Shown here in pieces: positions 12,975 to 22,963 of a stretch of 64,000 bases of DNA. The notes under the pieces were generated by a model that was not told the origin of the DNA, made no database searches, and worked only from the letters and a program-made list of their open reading frames with translations. A program made the translations under genes and the position numbers. This stretch comes from Coprinus comatus (taxonomy: Eukaryota; Basidiomycota; Agaricomycetes; Agaricales; Agaricaceae). Numbering within the stretch: the first letter of the stretch is position 1; the number at the start of each line of letters is the position of its first letter. The DNA lies in assembly GCA_034638255.1 (NCBI GenBank), contig JAWPGT010000003.1, forward strand, positions 930,001 through 994,000, written 5' to 3'.

Positions 12975-13584
12975 CTACTCCGAGTCAGACTCATCATCCG
13001 GCCACGCTTGCGCGCACCTAGAGACCAGGACAGGGACTTTCTTTTCCTCAAGTGGTTCTTCTAAAGGACTGAAATTTCTCGTCAACTGGATTGCAGAGGC
13101 CTTCTGGATGATCTCCTGTTCCAAGTCCTCAATATTAGGACATTTAACAAACATCTGGGCATCATGAAGACGGTGAATAGCCTCTTTAAACCAAACACGA
13201 CATGTAAATGCTGGTTCATTTCGACGTTGGTCCTCCGGGATTTCCATAGGTATATCCTTGACATAAAGCTCTAAGGTCTCGGAGTCTAGTCCACTTGTGA
13301 TACGTCCAAGTTTGAGGAACATTATTTGAGAAGGATCGGAACCTATTCCGGACCATTCTATCATTTGAAAGTTCCAATCTTTCGTTTCAGTGATTGGATC
13401 GATGGTATCTATCGCATGCATTTTCCAACCACATTTGTTATCCTTTATAACCATTGGAATCCGCCTAACCGTGATTTAGGTTAGGGTGGCTCACCTTGAG
13501 TATACATATACACCAATGGAATTTCCCAGGGGTAAGAAGTTGGGTAAGGCCAACGAGTACGTCATTAGGTCGTGGAGTCCACAT
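12975..13584 (-). CDS. DUF6914-like fungal protein
   Basis: Exon 1 starts at ATG 13584 (MWTPRPNDVLVGL) and ends within a Trp codon near 13512. A 49-nt GT-AG intron joins it to exon 2, which continues HWRIPMVIKDNKCGWKMHAIDT and ends at TAG 12975. The order of features (a HW near the start, then GW..HA, a hydrophobic central strand, a conserved Cys-Arg-Val-Trp, and a late helical segment) resembles DUF6914, a fungal family of unknown function. The 3' end faces the CTF4 stop 257 nt away. The family call rests on pattern memory and is tentative. Confidence 0.65.
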
Positions 13585-14437
13585 TCTAGTAGTGAGAACA
13601 GGTTTCAGAAATATTTAATTCTCAAGACTAGGCAGCTAAAAGGAACTTTGCCTTACTGCGTGGTGGGGAGATGAGTGTAGAGAAGAAAATAAAACAGTGA
13701 ATTCTAGAATATCCACTTGAAGTAGACCCAAGAAATTAGCTTTCAACAGGGACCTTCTGAGAGAAGCTTTTTTTCTATTTTTCGTTAAGAGGAGTACACT
13801 TCACTTTAGACGAAGGAGCATCAGCTCCAGTGGAGAATGGAAAGAAAAAAACTCCATGTCGCGGGACTGAGTTCAGAGTGACTAGGTGAAAACCAACAAA
13901 GTTTATACACATAAAATTACACTTAATTACTACTGAGAAGCGCATATGCAATATGGTTTTTTTTTGTTGGTTAAGCGAGTATTTTCCGAGGTAGATGTCA
14001 TAAAGAGACACTTCTCCACAGTGGGGCTCAATGAATGGAAGTCCATTTTGAACAAAAAGTCACCAAAAAACTTGGTCTGCAAAAGCATCCCTAATTGAGC
14101 GCTGAGCAGCTGACTTATTATAACTATCCCACATCCAATATACCTGAATAGCACTTATTTCTTACTCAATGTCGATATCAACGCCTAGCAGCATAGCCCA
14201 ATGGTATCTCCTCTAAGGAAAATTATGAACACAAGTACTGAACTTGAATTAACAGACATCAATTCTGATATAGAGCTTCTACAACTTGAGCCGGTTCCTC
14301 CTATGGAAATAGAAGGCTAACTGTTGTTCTGCTCATACGTGAAGCATATCTATAGTATTAGTATAATTTGATCACACTCCATAAATGTTTATCTCAAGGT
14401 ATCCAAGCTTTTCAAGCGGTAAGCCTTAGCGTGATCC
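13585..14437. other. Intergenic region, about 850 bp
   Basis: This separates the DUF6914-like start from the 3' end of the mtTFB-like gene. Short ORFs on the minus strand (13775-14154) lack coding character. I see no RNA gene or repeat in it. Confidence 0.45.
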
Positions 14438-16105
14438 CTACATAACCCTCGTCTCTTGCCGTGAGACAATTTGGAAATTGGAGATTGACAAATCCTACAA
14501 GAAATCAGGTCAGTATAATTGAATCATAATGGGGCACATAGGTAATATACTAACATCGGGTTTAAAGGGCCAATCAGTGAATGTATCAATCAAAATCTTC
14601 CATTCTTGAACAGTCAATTTACGAGGGGGTGTTTTTGGATTTAGGCGTTCATTTGCAGGTAAGGATTCCGCTGTTATTTTCTTAAGGATTGACCCTGCAC
14701 CTGGTGCTAATGCACTATCGAGAAAGATTGCATCAATATTTTTCAGCTAAGTTTCGGAAAATCAACTGAACATACGGTAAACTCGACTTTATGGGCGTAG
14801 CCTTTTGGACAAACAAACGACGGAGACAGTAATCCCATTCATCCATGGTACCCTTTTCAATCAGCTAAAATATATGAGTGATTTTGCGACAGTTGGGGAT
14901 CAGAGTAAGTATTACCTGTTCTTTCAAAGGTTCGGTGTTAATAGCCAAATAATCCATAGCGTGGGCGTATTTGGTTGGGAAGAAATGGTCTTTATAGGGT
15001 AATAGATCTTCGGGCGGGATAGCAGGTTTGCATGACACCGTTGCTTCCGCTATCACACTGAGTTTGCATCGTGAACCGGCATCTTTAATTGATGATGAAA
15101 TGCGCTGAATATCATCAGAGAATAAGAAATTTATCTAAAATTCAAACTTAAAAACCTACCTGCCACAAAGCAACAGACATGACAAAATGTAAAGGGATAC
15201 GACCGTACTTGAACAACCATTGCCTGTCGGGTATACTGCGGAAGAATTGTGAGACGAGTTGTTCGCCATGTACACGGTGGGGGATGTGAGAGATGAATTT
15301 GAGTCTGGAATGTTCTAATTAGGGTAGAAGGTGAGTCTAATGCGTTTGATTATGGGACTGAAAATTATTTACCATTAGACCAGTCCTCTATTTCTATATC
15401 CTCGAAGACTCCTAGCGACTGGATTGTTTCATATGCTTCCCATGAATACCCCGAAGCAGGGATGATTTGAACACGAGGATCGGATTCAAGAGGCTATCCC
15501 GTGGTTCGTCATAAGTTATTTGTGGAAAAGTAAAGGCTACACACCCTGAGAGCATTTAAGAAATAACCGCTATCCTCCATAATGATAAGCTTGTCGATCC
15601 GTTCTCTGGGTAGTGCTAACAGCGCTCTTGAAAGCGATCCAGGGCCTATGATACAAAGTATCCTCAACATTTGGGAACTGAGGCAGCGTCTACTCTCCAT
15701 ACCTGGGAACGCCTCCAACACCACTTTTCCTTTTGACCCCTCTGGAACAAAAGCTTCTGCCAATTTCTTACACGTCTCGAGATTGTATACCGACAAACGG
15801 GCCTTGTTCTCTTGACACCATGGAAAAAGCGGCGTCCATTGGTCTACAGGGGGTAGTTCACGTTCAAATACAAATGAATCTGCTATTTTTTTTAGCTTTG
15901 CAGTTTTAGATAGAGTGGGTTTATTTTGTTCTGCAAGAGCATCAGCAATGAGAGGATCAATTGGGTAACCCTTTTCTTTTTGCTCCGACTTGCTGAGAAC
16001 TGTAGAGGAGAAGGCGCGAGGACAATGACTCTGTCCTGTAATCCTAGTTGACACAGAAAGTGCTTGTGCTCTTTTGAGGAGCAAGGTGCCAGTGCGGAAA
16101 GCCAT
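14438..16105 (-). CDS. Mitochondrial transcription factor B / rRNA adenine dimethyltransferase-like protein
   Basis: The N-terminus is Arg- and Ser-rich and hydrophobic, as in a mitochondrial presequence (MAFRTGTLLLKRAQALSVST). It is followed by a methyltransferase fold whose SAM motif reads KVVLEAFPGPGSLSRALL once the intron at about 15659-15710 is removed. Motif II-like ERIDKLIIMED follows, then IPLHFVMSVALWQ further on. The family (RrnaAD, PF00398) contains both mitochondrial 12S-type dimethyltransferases and the Mtf1/TFB transcription factors. The divergent SAM motif (AFPGPGS rather than EIGPGxG) favours the transcription-factor branch. I infer about seven exons, ending at TAG 14438. The C-terminus (PPRKLTVQEWKIL) is helical. 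Confidence 0.75.
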
Positions 16106-16375
16106 TGTGTGGGCGTTTTAGACGTTTTGCACAAGGCGCGCCTGTGCCAAAAATGTGATCGACAGTCACATGCATTACATCAGTTTCTATAAATACTTTC
16201 ATTTCGTCATCTTCCTCCGGTCCCCGTCAATCTCTGCGATAACTGTTAATAAATTTCAGTATCTGCATCATTCTCAAAGTGCGTCATATGCATATGTATA
16301 TATCAAAAGAAAGTCACTAGACGACTTTAAAAGGGTTTTATAGTTATTTACAAAAGTACAAGAAGGATTCAGATA

Positions 16376-16422
16376 CTAGACACCACTCAATTCCGACGAA
16401 GAGGCTTCATTGTATGCTTGCC
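16376..16422. other. Alternative C-terminus of the repeat precursor
   Basis: If the last intron of the repeat-peptide gene is retained, translation continues through about 39 further codons to a TAG at 16376. The donor (gtgagt) and acceptor (ttcttgtag) are close to consensus, so I prefer the spliced short end. Confidence 0.3.
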
Positions 16423-16909
16423 TTAGGCCTACAAGAATGGGGAAACCCATTAGCCCTTCTTCAAATATTCTAGATAAGTGCGCGAAAGTACTCACAGACT
16501 CGGAAAATCCACCCCAAGAAGAAGCAGGTTGAACACGGTCAACAACATCAACATCACGTTCGGTGAATCCTCCCCAGGAGGAAGCTGGTTGAACACGGTC
16601 GACTACATCAACATCGCGCTCGGTGAATCCTCCCCAAGAGGAGGCGGGCTGAACACGGTCAACCACATCGACATCTCGTTCAATGAAACCACCCCAGGAG
16701 GAAGCAGGCTGAACACGGTCAACCACATCAACATCACGTTCGGTGAATCCTCCCCAGGAAGAGGCGGGCTGAACGGAGTCAACAACGTCAACCTAAATCT
16801 AATTAAGGACAATTGTCATCTCTATGAAGTGGTTTCTTACCTTTACTGGAGCTGCGAGAGCCGAGGACAAGACGGCAAGGACAATAAATGTGATAAAATT
16901 GTGCTGCAT
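16423..16909 (-). CDS. Secreted repeat-peptide precursor, candidate RiPP (dikaritin-type)
   Basis: Exon 1 (16909-16841) encodes 23 residues that look like a signal peptide: MQHNFITFIVLAVLSSALA followed by APVK. An intron (gtaaga...ttag) leads to exon 2 (16792-16496), 99 codons made of five 20-residue repeats with core VQPASSWGGF and spacer DVDVVD. A 67-nt intron leaves a final exon that is just GCC TAA. The predicted protein has 123 residues, no Cys, and almost nothing besides signal and repeats. This is the architecture of fungal kexin-processed peptide precursors and of ustiloxin/asperipin-type RiPP precursors. The neighbouring divergent gene is a UstYa oxidase, the enzyme class that cyclises such cores. 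Unlike known dikaritin precursors there is no Lys-Arg between repeats, only single Arg. A purely structural secreted repeat protein remains possible. Confidence 0.75.
16497..16796 (-). repeat. Five tandem 60-bp coding repeats
   Basis: Five 60-bp units lie head to tail with no spacer, all in frame. Peptide units differ at only a few residues (S for R before the first core, I for T in one unit, SES at the end), whereas third codon positions vary freely between units. The Ser-Ser-Trp-Gly-Gly-Phe codons, for example, use several different synonyms. Confidence 0.9.
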
Positions 16910-18074
16910 GCTGTTTAGGAGATGGAGATTTCTTGTCTCAAGTTCTGGTGTGTTTATGTATCGAGTCTCGACTGGATCGATGATTTTGACTAATTTATCA
17001 AGCAGACTTTATACTCCTTTGCTATACCCTTCAATTCCTTTGTCTTGAAGATAATTCTAGTTACTTCTACTGCCTATTTTGAGCCAATACCTGTCAGTAG
17101 AGGCATCATTTTTACAAAGTCACCTGATGATGTAATTTGTTTGCAGTCGTTCACAATTCACCTGGGAAATGTGGATCGTGACATTTTGCCGCTCAGTACC
17201 CACAGCGATATCATTCGAATAATTATAGGCTACATTCACACTCTTGCCAAACTTCAAGGGGCGCATGCCACGATTTACGGGCATCCGTCAGAAACTCAAA
17301 ACTCCTCTAAAATAGTGTTTGGAACCATTGGTTCCCCGGCAACCTGCAAAGTTTATTGACTATATTGAGAGCCATTGTACTAATATGGACCTAGGAGTCT
17401 TAGTGGCGTTGTGGTATTGTCATCTGCAATTGTAGGTCCAAGTATCCTCTTCCAAATTCCAATATCATTGGCATATTTTAGACGCTTATTACATTCGCAA
17501 CTTTATGGGTAGGTATTGAACTTCCGAACACATCGACTTTGAATTGATGAAGAAGTGCCGATGAGCAAGCGGTACCTGACCAGTGACCACTGGCAATTGG
17601 AGACCTCAGATAATAACATCTATCCATCAGACTTTAAAGAATGCGTAGTACTCGGGCCACGTCCCAGCAAGCAGCGCTGACTTGGTCCGGACTCCGGAGA
17701 CGGGCCTGGGAACGGCAAGTTATTGAATGAAGCACGCAACAACCTTATTTCAGTAAACTTATTACAATTGGAAACTTATTCAATCCCAACATCTTGAATC
17801 TACTCCATCAAGCACGGAGAAATGCCATGGTGAAAGAGTGGTAAACCTACGTAGTCCGGATTACATTACAGTGTACAGCGTGGCAACGTCAAAGCTCAAG
17901 CCATGGACATTTGAAAGCACTCTTCTTCGACTCTTTAGACAACCTGTCATTTCAGATATGGCCAAACTTTCAGGTGATCGTTAGAGTCGTCTTACTGTTT
18001 ACTAATAGAAAGGTAAAGCGCATTCACGAATATACCACCCCACCGACCGAGTGTTTTTCCTTCCTTCCCCCCAC
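16910..18074. promoter_or_regulatory. Divergent promoter region of the precursor/UstYa pair
   Basis: About 1.17 kb separates the two divergent starts. It holds a TATA box on the precursor side and a pyrimidine-rich tract just before the UstYa ATG. It also holds three copies of the palindrome TCCGGA, at 17686-17691, 17693-17698 and 17855-17860. The first two together form CCG-N5-CGG (17687-17697), the kind of inverted half-site read by Zn2Cys6 regulators, which control known dikaritin clusters. A 104-codon plus-strand ORF at 17045-17359 has no ATG start and no recognisable features. Confidence 0.4.
17007..17013 (-). promoter_or_regulatory. TATA box of the repeat-precursor gene
   Basis: TATAAAG on the minus strand lies about 98 bp upstream of the precursor ATG, a suitable distance for a short, strongly expressed fungal gene. 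It is read from sequence only. Confidence 0.45.
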
Positions 18075-19056
18075 ATGTCTAAAGCTACTCAATACAAGTC
18101 ACTGCCTAGTGATCCTGCTCAGGAACAGTTGCTCGACAGGAGCGGCTCTCAAGATGATAATTTCGTATATTCCCCATCGAAGAAGAGGGAATACTCGAGA
18201 CGCACTCTGAAGACCACCATCATCATTCAAGCTATACTGAACTTGGCCTTTGTGTGGTCATGCATTGTCTTTTGGTTGCGCAAAGACTCTGTGTATTTCC
18301 CAAAACCCCTCTATTGTAGGTTATTCAAACTATGATTACATTTGACGTTGTGCTCACTGATCGTTGTGACCAATACGAACAGCTCCTGCACAAGACTATA
18401 TTGAGTATGAAACGAAGGTCTTCACCGAAGGCTTCGCCGATCCTACAGTCTATCAAGGAGAGCCTTCTCCAGAGGTGGATCAAGCCTGGCAAGAACTTTA
18501 CGGCTGTAGGTACTACACGAACCACAAAGTACTAAAGATTAACTAACAATGTACATTATAGTTGGTGTTTCTTGGATAACAGCGGGAGAAGCCTCGCAGT
18601 TAGTCAACAAGACCGTTCCTATTCCGGGCGACGAGAGTCATTATCTGGTTCAACTTGATGTCTACCATCAACTTCATTGTCTTGTAAGTCCCTATTGAAT
18701 CCGAGAGTTTGATTCGATAGCTAATGAGGATTTATTCGGTTTAGAATATGCTAAGAAAAGCGTTGTACCCCGACTATTACGCAGACAAGGATGAACTCAA
18801 CCCAGATTCACATCTGCGAACTTTGCATTATGGTCATTGCATCGATAGTATCAGACAGTCCCTCATGTGCTCTGCTGATATCTCCCCTATTGTATGGCAG
18901 TGGATTGATCATTGGCAGCAAATTCGGATCGTCGGGAATATTGCGCACAAGTGTAGGAGCTATGATAAGATCAAGGAATGGGCTTTAAGCCGTGAAGTGA
19001 AGGAGGTTCCCCTGTTTGCCGTACATATGCACCCCGGAGAGCATTCTGAGCACTGA
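18075..19056 (+). CDS. UstYa-family (DUF3328) oxidase
   Basis: UstYa proteins are membrane-anchored, probably copper-dependent oxidases that make oxidative crosslinks in fungal RiPPs such as ustiloxins and cyclochlorotine. Here a basic cytosolic N-terminus is followed by one membrane helix (TTIIIQAILNLAFVWSCIVFW). The ectodomain then has SPAQDYIEYETKVF, YQGEPSPEVDQAWQELY and both family signatures: the HxxHC motif in YHQLHCL and the second motif HYGHCIDSIRQSLMC. I infer four exons with introns at about 18315-18380, 18505-18560 and 18684-18743. The total is about 265 residues, normal for the family. Both His/Cys signatures are intact, so it is likely active. The precursor 1.2 kb away on the other strand is the obvious substrate candidate. 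Confidence 0.92.
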
Positions 19057-20448
19057 ATACTTCTATGGGGACTACTACTTACTGGCTAGTATCCCATGTA
19101 GATGCTAGATACCACTTCGCTGAACATTGACCCAATCATCAACTACCTTGTACTACATATGTACCATTCTTCTCGAATCTTCATTAAACCTGTCATTGTC
19201 ACTTGTTAGATCTTTAGATCATGAATGCGGATGCGTGATGCGTCCCGGAGAGCTAATTATCGATCAATGGTTTTAGTACAACGAGTACTATTTCAGACTT
19301 TGACATTGACAAGTGTCGTAAAAATTAGGTCTCATGTGGTGTGTTAGTCACATTAAGTTACAAACTTCTTTCACGAAATGCCTTGGCTGTCGGAATGTGG
19401 TAGAAGCACCAAGCTCAGATATTGAATACTTTTACTCATTTACACCTAATCAACAATCATGTAGGGGTATTTATTGACATCGGTAGTAGGTACCCCCTGC
19501 TATTGAATGAAGAGAAGTACCCATTAATGGTTAATTATTGTGGATCCAAAAATATGTGCTTTCAAATTCAGGCCCAGGCATATCACTATAATTAATCTGC
19601 TTCTTTCCATTTTCTTCATGATGCGTTAATACAGGATTTGTATGGTAATCGATGGTAATCAATTGTGCGGTGTAGTCACTCTTAACTTGTGAGCCGAAGA
19701 GGCAATCGGTGAACCCAACAAGTCAAGGATCAAGCCATGAACATGAAAAGTTCCTGAAACAAACGAAATTTGTAAAGCACGGTGCAATTGTGGTCAGATC
19801 TAGCACATGCCTTGGGTGCAATGTGGGCATATGCATATGTCAATTACTTCGATTTTAACGAAAGGCACAAGCACATATGCTTGTGCTTCCTAAACTTCAT
19901 CAACAAATATCTTGACTTTCTCCGATGACAATGGCGGTAAGTGGGGTAGGACTCGGGGTTATCGCGGAGGAGCTTATATCCGGGGCTGTAATATTCCACA
20001 AGACGGAAAAAGGAATATCAGCTTGTCCGATCAGAAGCTGGGTGCTCATCCTTTCCGTAGTTCGAGGAAGAAGAAACGTTGTAGCACCACACACTTTAAC
20101 ATAACATCAAGTACTGAATCGGTAAAAGATTCCAATGAAAACAGAGCATCTGCTTCTATCATTAGATCTTCTAATTACCAGACAATTTACCCGGCTGGCT
20201 TCCTATCCTCTCGTTTCTTGGCGTTTGGTCGGGTTTCTTGTGTCACTTAATTGGCATGATATTCAGGCTTGCAACAATGCATTCCCAAGGGTTCATAACC
20301 ATGCTTGATATTATCAATTGTAACAGTCGGGTCGACGAGCCGAAATCAAGTCGAGCGAGACTATGGCTAAGTGTGCCATTCAAAGCAGCTTGAGCCTAAG
20401 GTAATAAATAGGCTTACCATCTTGTAGTAAGGGCATGAGAGGATACCA
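19057..20448. other. Intergenic region, about 1.4 kb
   Basis: No recognisable gene. Near 19900-20094 the minus strand has a 64-codon ORF without recognised homology, and the plus strand has a 112-codon ORF starting at TTG. I do not support either as a gene. Confidence 0.4.
19865..19886. repeat. Short inverted repeat
   Basis: Arms of 8 bp (GCACAAGC and GCTTGTGC) flank a 6-bp centre ACATAT. No terminator-like or RNA context is evident. Confidence 0.4.
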
Positions 20449-22739
20449 TCAAGAATCGAGGGTGGCTTTCTCGCCCATTGCTTGTTGAACTTCCAGTCGC
20501 TCAAGAACAGCTCTATGCAGGCTTGACTTGTTATTTCTTGTTTTCAGCCCCACAGGCATAGTACCTAGGGGAGATGGCGTAGAAGCTTGACCTGACGTTG
20601 GCTTATTAGCTTCTGCGTCTTCTGTGCTGCGTAGGTGGGCAGGGACAATGATAGGTATTGCGCGAGGTGGAGGGGGCCACTAAAAGTATCACTTTCAATA
20701 AGTAAATATTAATGAACTTGATTACGAACAACATACCCCACGGTTAGGTTGATTGAAGTGAAGTGCTGCCCATGGTGGGTAATCCTTTTCTAATCGGACA
20801 ATATGATCCTCAAGGGATTTTAGTCGTGCCCACAAAGTCTTTGGAGGTGAGGGAACTGTAGGTCCAAAATGAAACAATTAACTTTCCAGTGAAACGCTGG
20901 TAAAAGTGCATACATACCATAACGAACAGCTAAATGCGTTTCAATGTTGGACAGCCGATCATTAATACCTGGATGATGTTTGGGTAACAAACTTTGTTCA
21001 TCTATGGTTCCAATTGTGTTCCCTTGGCTACCAGTGGCCTGAGGAATGGATGTTTCAGTAAATTCCTTCTTCACTCTAGTCCTCCTGAGAGGTCCCTCGC
21101 CGTTTTTTGAAATATCATACTTCATCTGTAAATCTCTATCGATAGTCTTTGCATCTACCCGAGCGCAAGATGGTATCTGCTCCCCGTCACTGTTGCCATT
21201 TTCTTGAGCTCGTCTACGTTTCTCAGAAATATTAAAGACAAATTCGGCACGATTCGATGCGTCATTTCTTGCTCTATTTCTTGCGAGGAATACAGATATC
21301 TCCTTATTGGTCTAATGTGAGTTATGGTAGATTCAGCAACGTCGTATAAATGCATATATAATCTCATCACCGACTCACTGATGTGGGCGTTCTAGGCTTC
21401 TCGTCTATTACGCTGTCGAGATGGACATAATCTAATTTCCTCTCATCTAAGGCTCGGTCCGTTTCCATCTCTGCCAGCAGCATGTCATCGATTTCCATCT
21501 TCGATTTACCTTTCTGCGAGAAGGGCCTCAGTTTCATTTCTCTGGTGCTCTGATGAACTATGAGTTTTGTGTGGAAATTTGAAGAGCAAAGTGCAACATA
21601 CGTCTAGGTTTATCACGAACCTTTGCAAAGCATAAGCCACTTCGTTACGTTCCCATCTTCATTTATTACCAGCATATCACATTCAAATCCTCTCAGAGCT
21701 TGGGTCAGTCCAGCATCCTTCAAGAATTGCTTCACTACTTCATCCCAATGTTCAAATTTGGGTGGAGGACGCCGTGGAGGTGAAGTGGGCCTCTGCCTTT
21801 GTTTCAACATGTCCTCATTTTCTACATTAGTCGTAAACGGTCGAGTAGTAGCGTGGATAGTGGGATCAGAGTTACTCGTGGGTAATAGATTGTTTGAATG
21901 ACCTGAGGAATGCATCTGATAAGGAGTATATGACTGTTGAGAATAATGCGAGGTTGTCGGAACGCCTTGAGTAACGCCTCCAGGCGCAGGATATGTAGCA
22001 TATAATGGGTTCACAGGCCATCCACTGGTTTGCCAGTTTGTGTAGGATGGGTACTGTATAGTTTGCGGTCCATTTAAACTGGTTGCGAGTGATGCATAAG
22101 GGTTCAAATGACCTGATGTTTCTGGTGAATGTGGTGGCTGACTAGTACTGGTACTGGCAGCGTGCACTCCGTTGGACATTGTGGCGTGAAATTTATGTTC
22201 ATGGCAACTGTTGTGTTTTCCGAGTTTATTTTGTTTTTGGAGGATGACGCATGAGATGGTGGAGGTCCAGAGGACATTCCGGGAGTGGTTATGCCAGGCG
22301 CTAAGAGGGCACTATAATGAAAAGTTTTGATGGCAAGTGCACATCTGTTTGTCTTTTCCGTCAAACGCAAACATTGATCGTAATAGGCTACAGTCCCTTC
22401 CAGAGTTTTTAGGTCGCCCCCTTTAACACAAATTCACACTTACTCATCTGATACACTGCTTGATTGATACGTGCTAAAAGGTTTTCAGGTATAAGTGCAC
22501 CTAACCAATCGGAAGAAAACCAAGAAAAGGCAGGTTGAACGTGTGCGCCAATGATAATTGATAATAATATACGGGGAGCGAGAGACAGATCACGCTAACC
22601 TGTCCTGACCACGCAAAATACTATCCTCCGGAGAAGAAAATTTTGATTACTTAGCGTAAGTTCCAATTCCTAGTTCTAATAGAATGGAAACAGTAGCCCA
22701 GACGGACAAACCTGGAAGATTGGGGGGTTGTAACGGCAT
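20449..22739 (-). CDS. Conserved protein of unknown function with coiled-coil and Pro-rich C-terminus
   Basis: The start is ATG 22739 (MPLQPPNLP), continuing through small exons to a conserved-looking segment (TVAYYDQCLRLTEKTNRCALAIKTF). A long Ser/Pro/Tyr/Gln-rich disordered region follows. Then come a short motif (FEHWDEVVKQFLKDAGL), a charged helical part (ISVFLARNRARNDASNRAEFVFN) and a coiled-coil-like end (LWARLKSLEDHIVRLEKDYPPW) running into AALHFNQP and WPPPPRAIPIIVPAHL. The stop is TGA 20449. The exon joining the N-terminal part to the Pro-rich part needs an intron near 22100-22220, where two frame-compatible choices exist. The WAALHFNQP end reminds me of MAP3K12-binding inhibitory protein (MBIP)-like fungal proteins, but I am not certain. 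Confidence 0.6.
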
Positions 22740-22963
22740 TTAGTACTTTTCAGCAGAGACCGCCAGTGAAAAGGAAATCTTCTATGGGTCTAAGGTCACT
22801 CATCACTTACAAAAATATGGCGTAAATGACATGGGCGGGTTTAAGTGTGGTTTATAAATCAAATCTGACCGTCGGAGGAAATCATTGCTATTCCCATAAT
22901 TTCTGTTCTACAGGACCTGGTACTTGTATTAACCCAAGACCCAACAATCCAACTCCTCTTAAA

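Noticed and set aside
16497..16796. Regular 60-bp repeats resembling a CRISPR-type array
   Set aside because: There are no unique spacers, the units are contiguous and coding, and the genome is eukaryotic.
16423..16909. Alpha-factor-type mating pheromone precursor
   Set aside because: It has repeats and a signal peptide, but no dibasic or STE13-type spacers, and basidiomycete pheromones are CaaX peptides; the adjacent UstYa gene favours a RiPP.
16478..16918. 146-codon plus-strand ORF opposite the repeat precursor
   Set aside because: It is the antisense shadow of the 60-bp repeats. The minus strand has signal peptide, introns and conserved core, the plus strand none of these.
17045..17359. 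104-codon plus-strand ORF in the divergent promoter
   Set aside because: It has no ATG start and no motif; it is not another precursor or oxidase.
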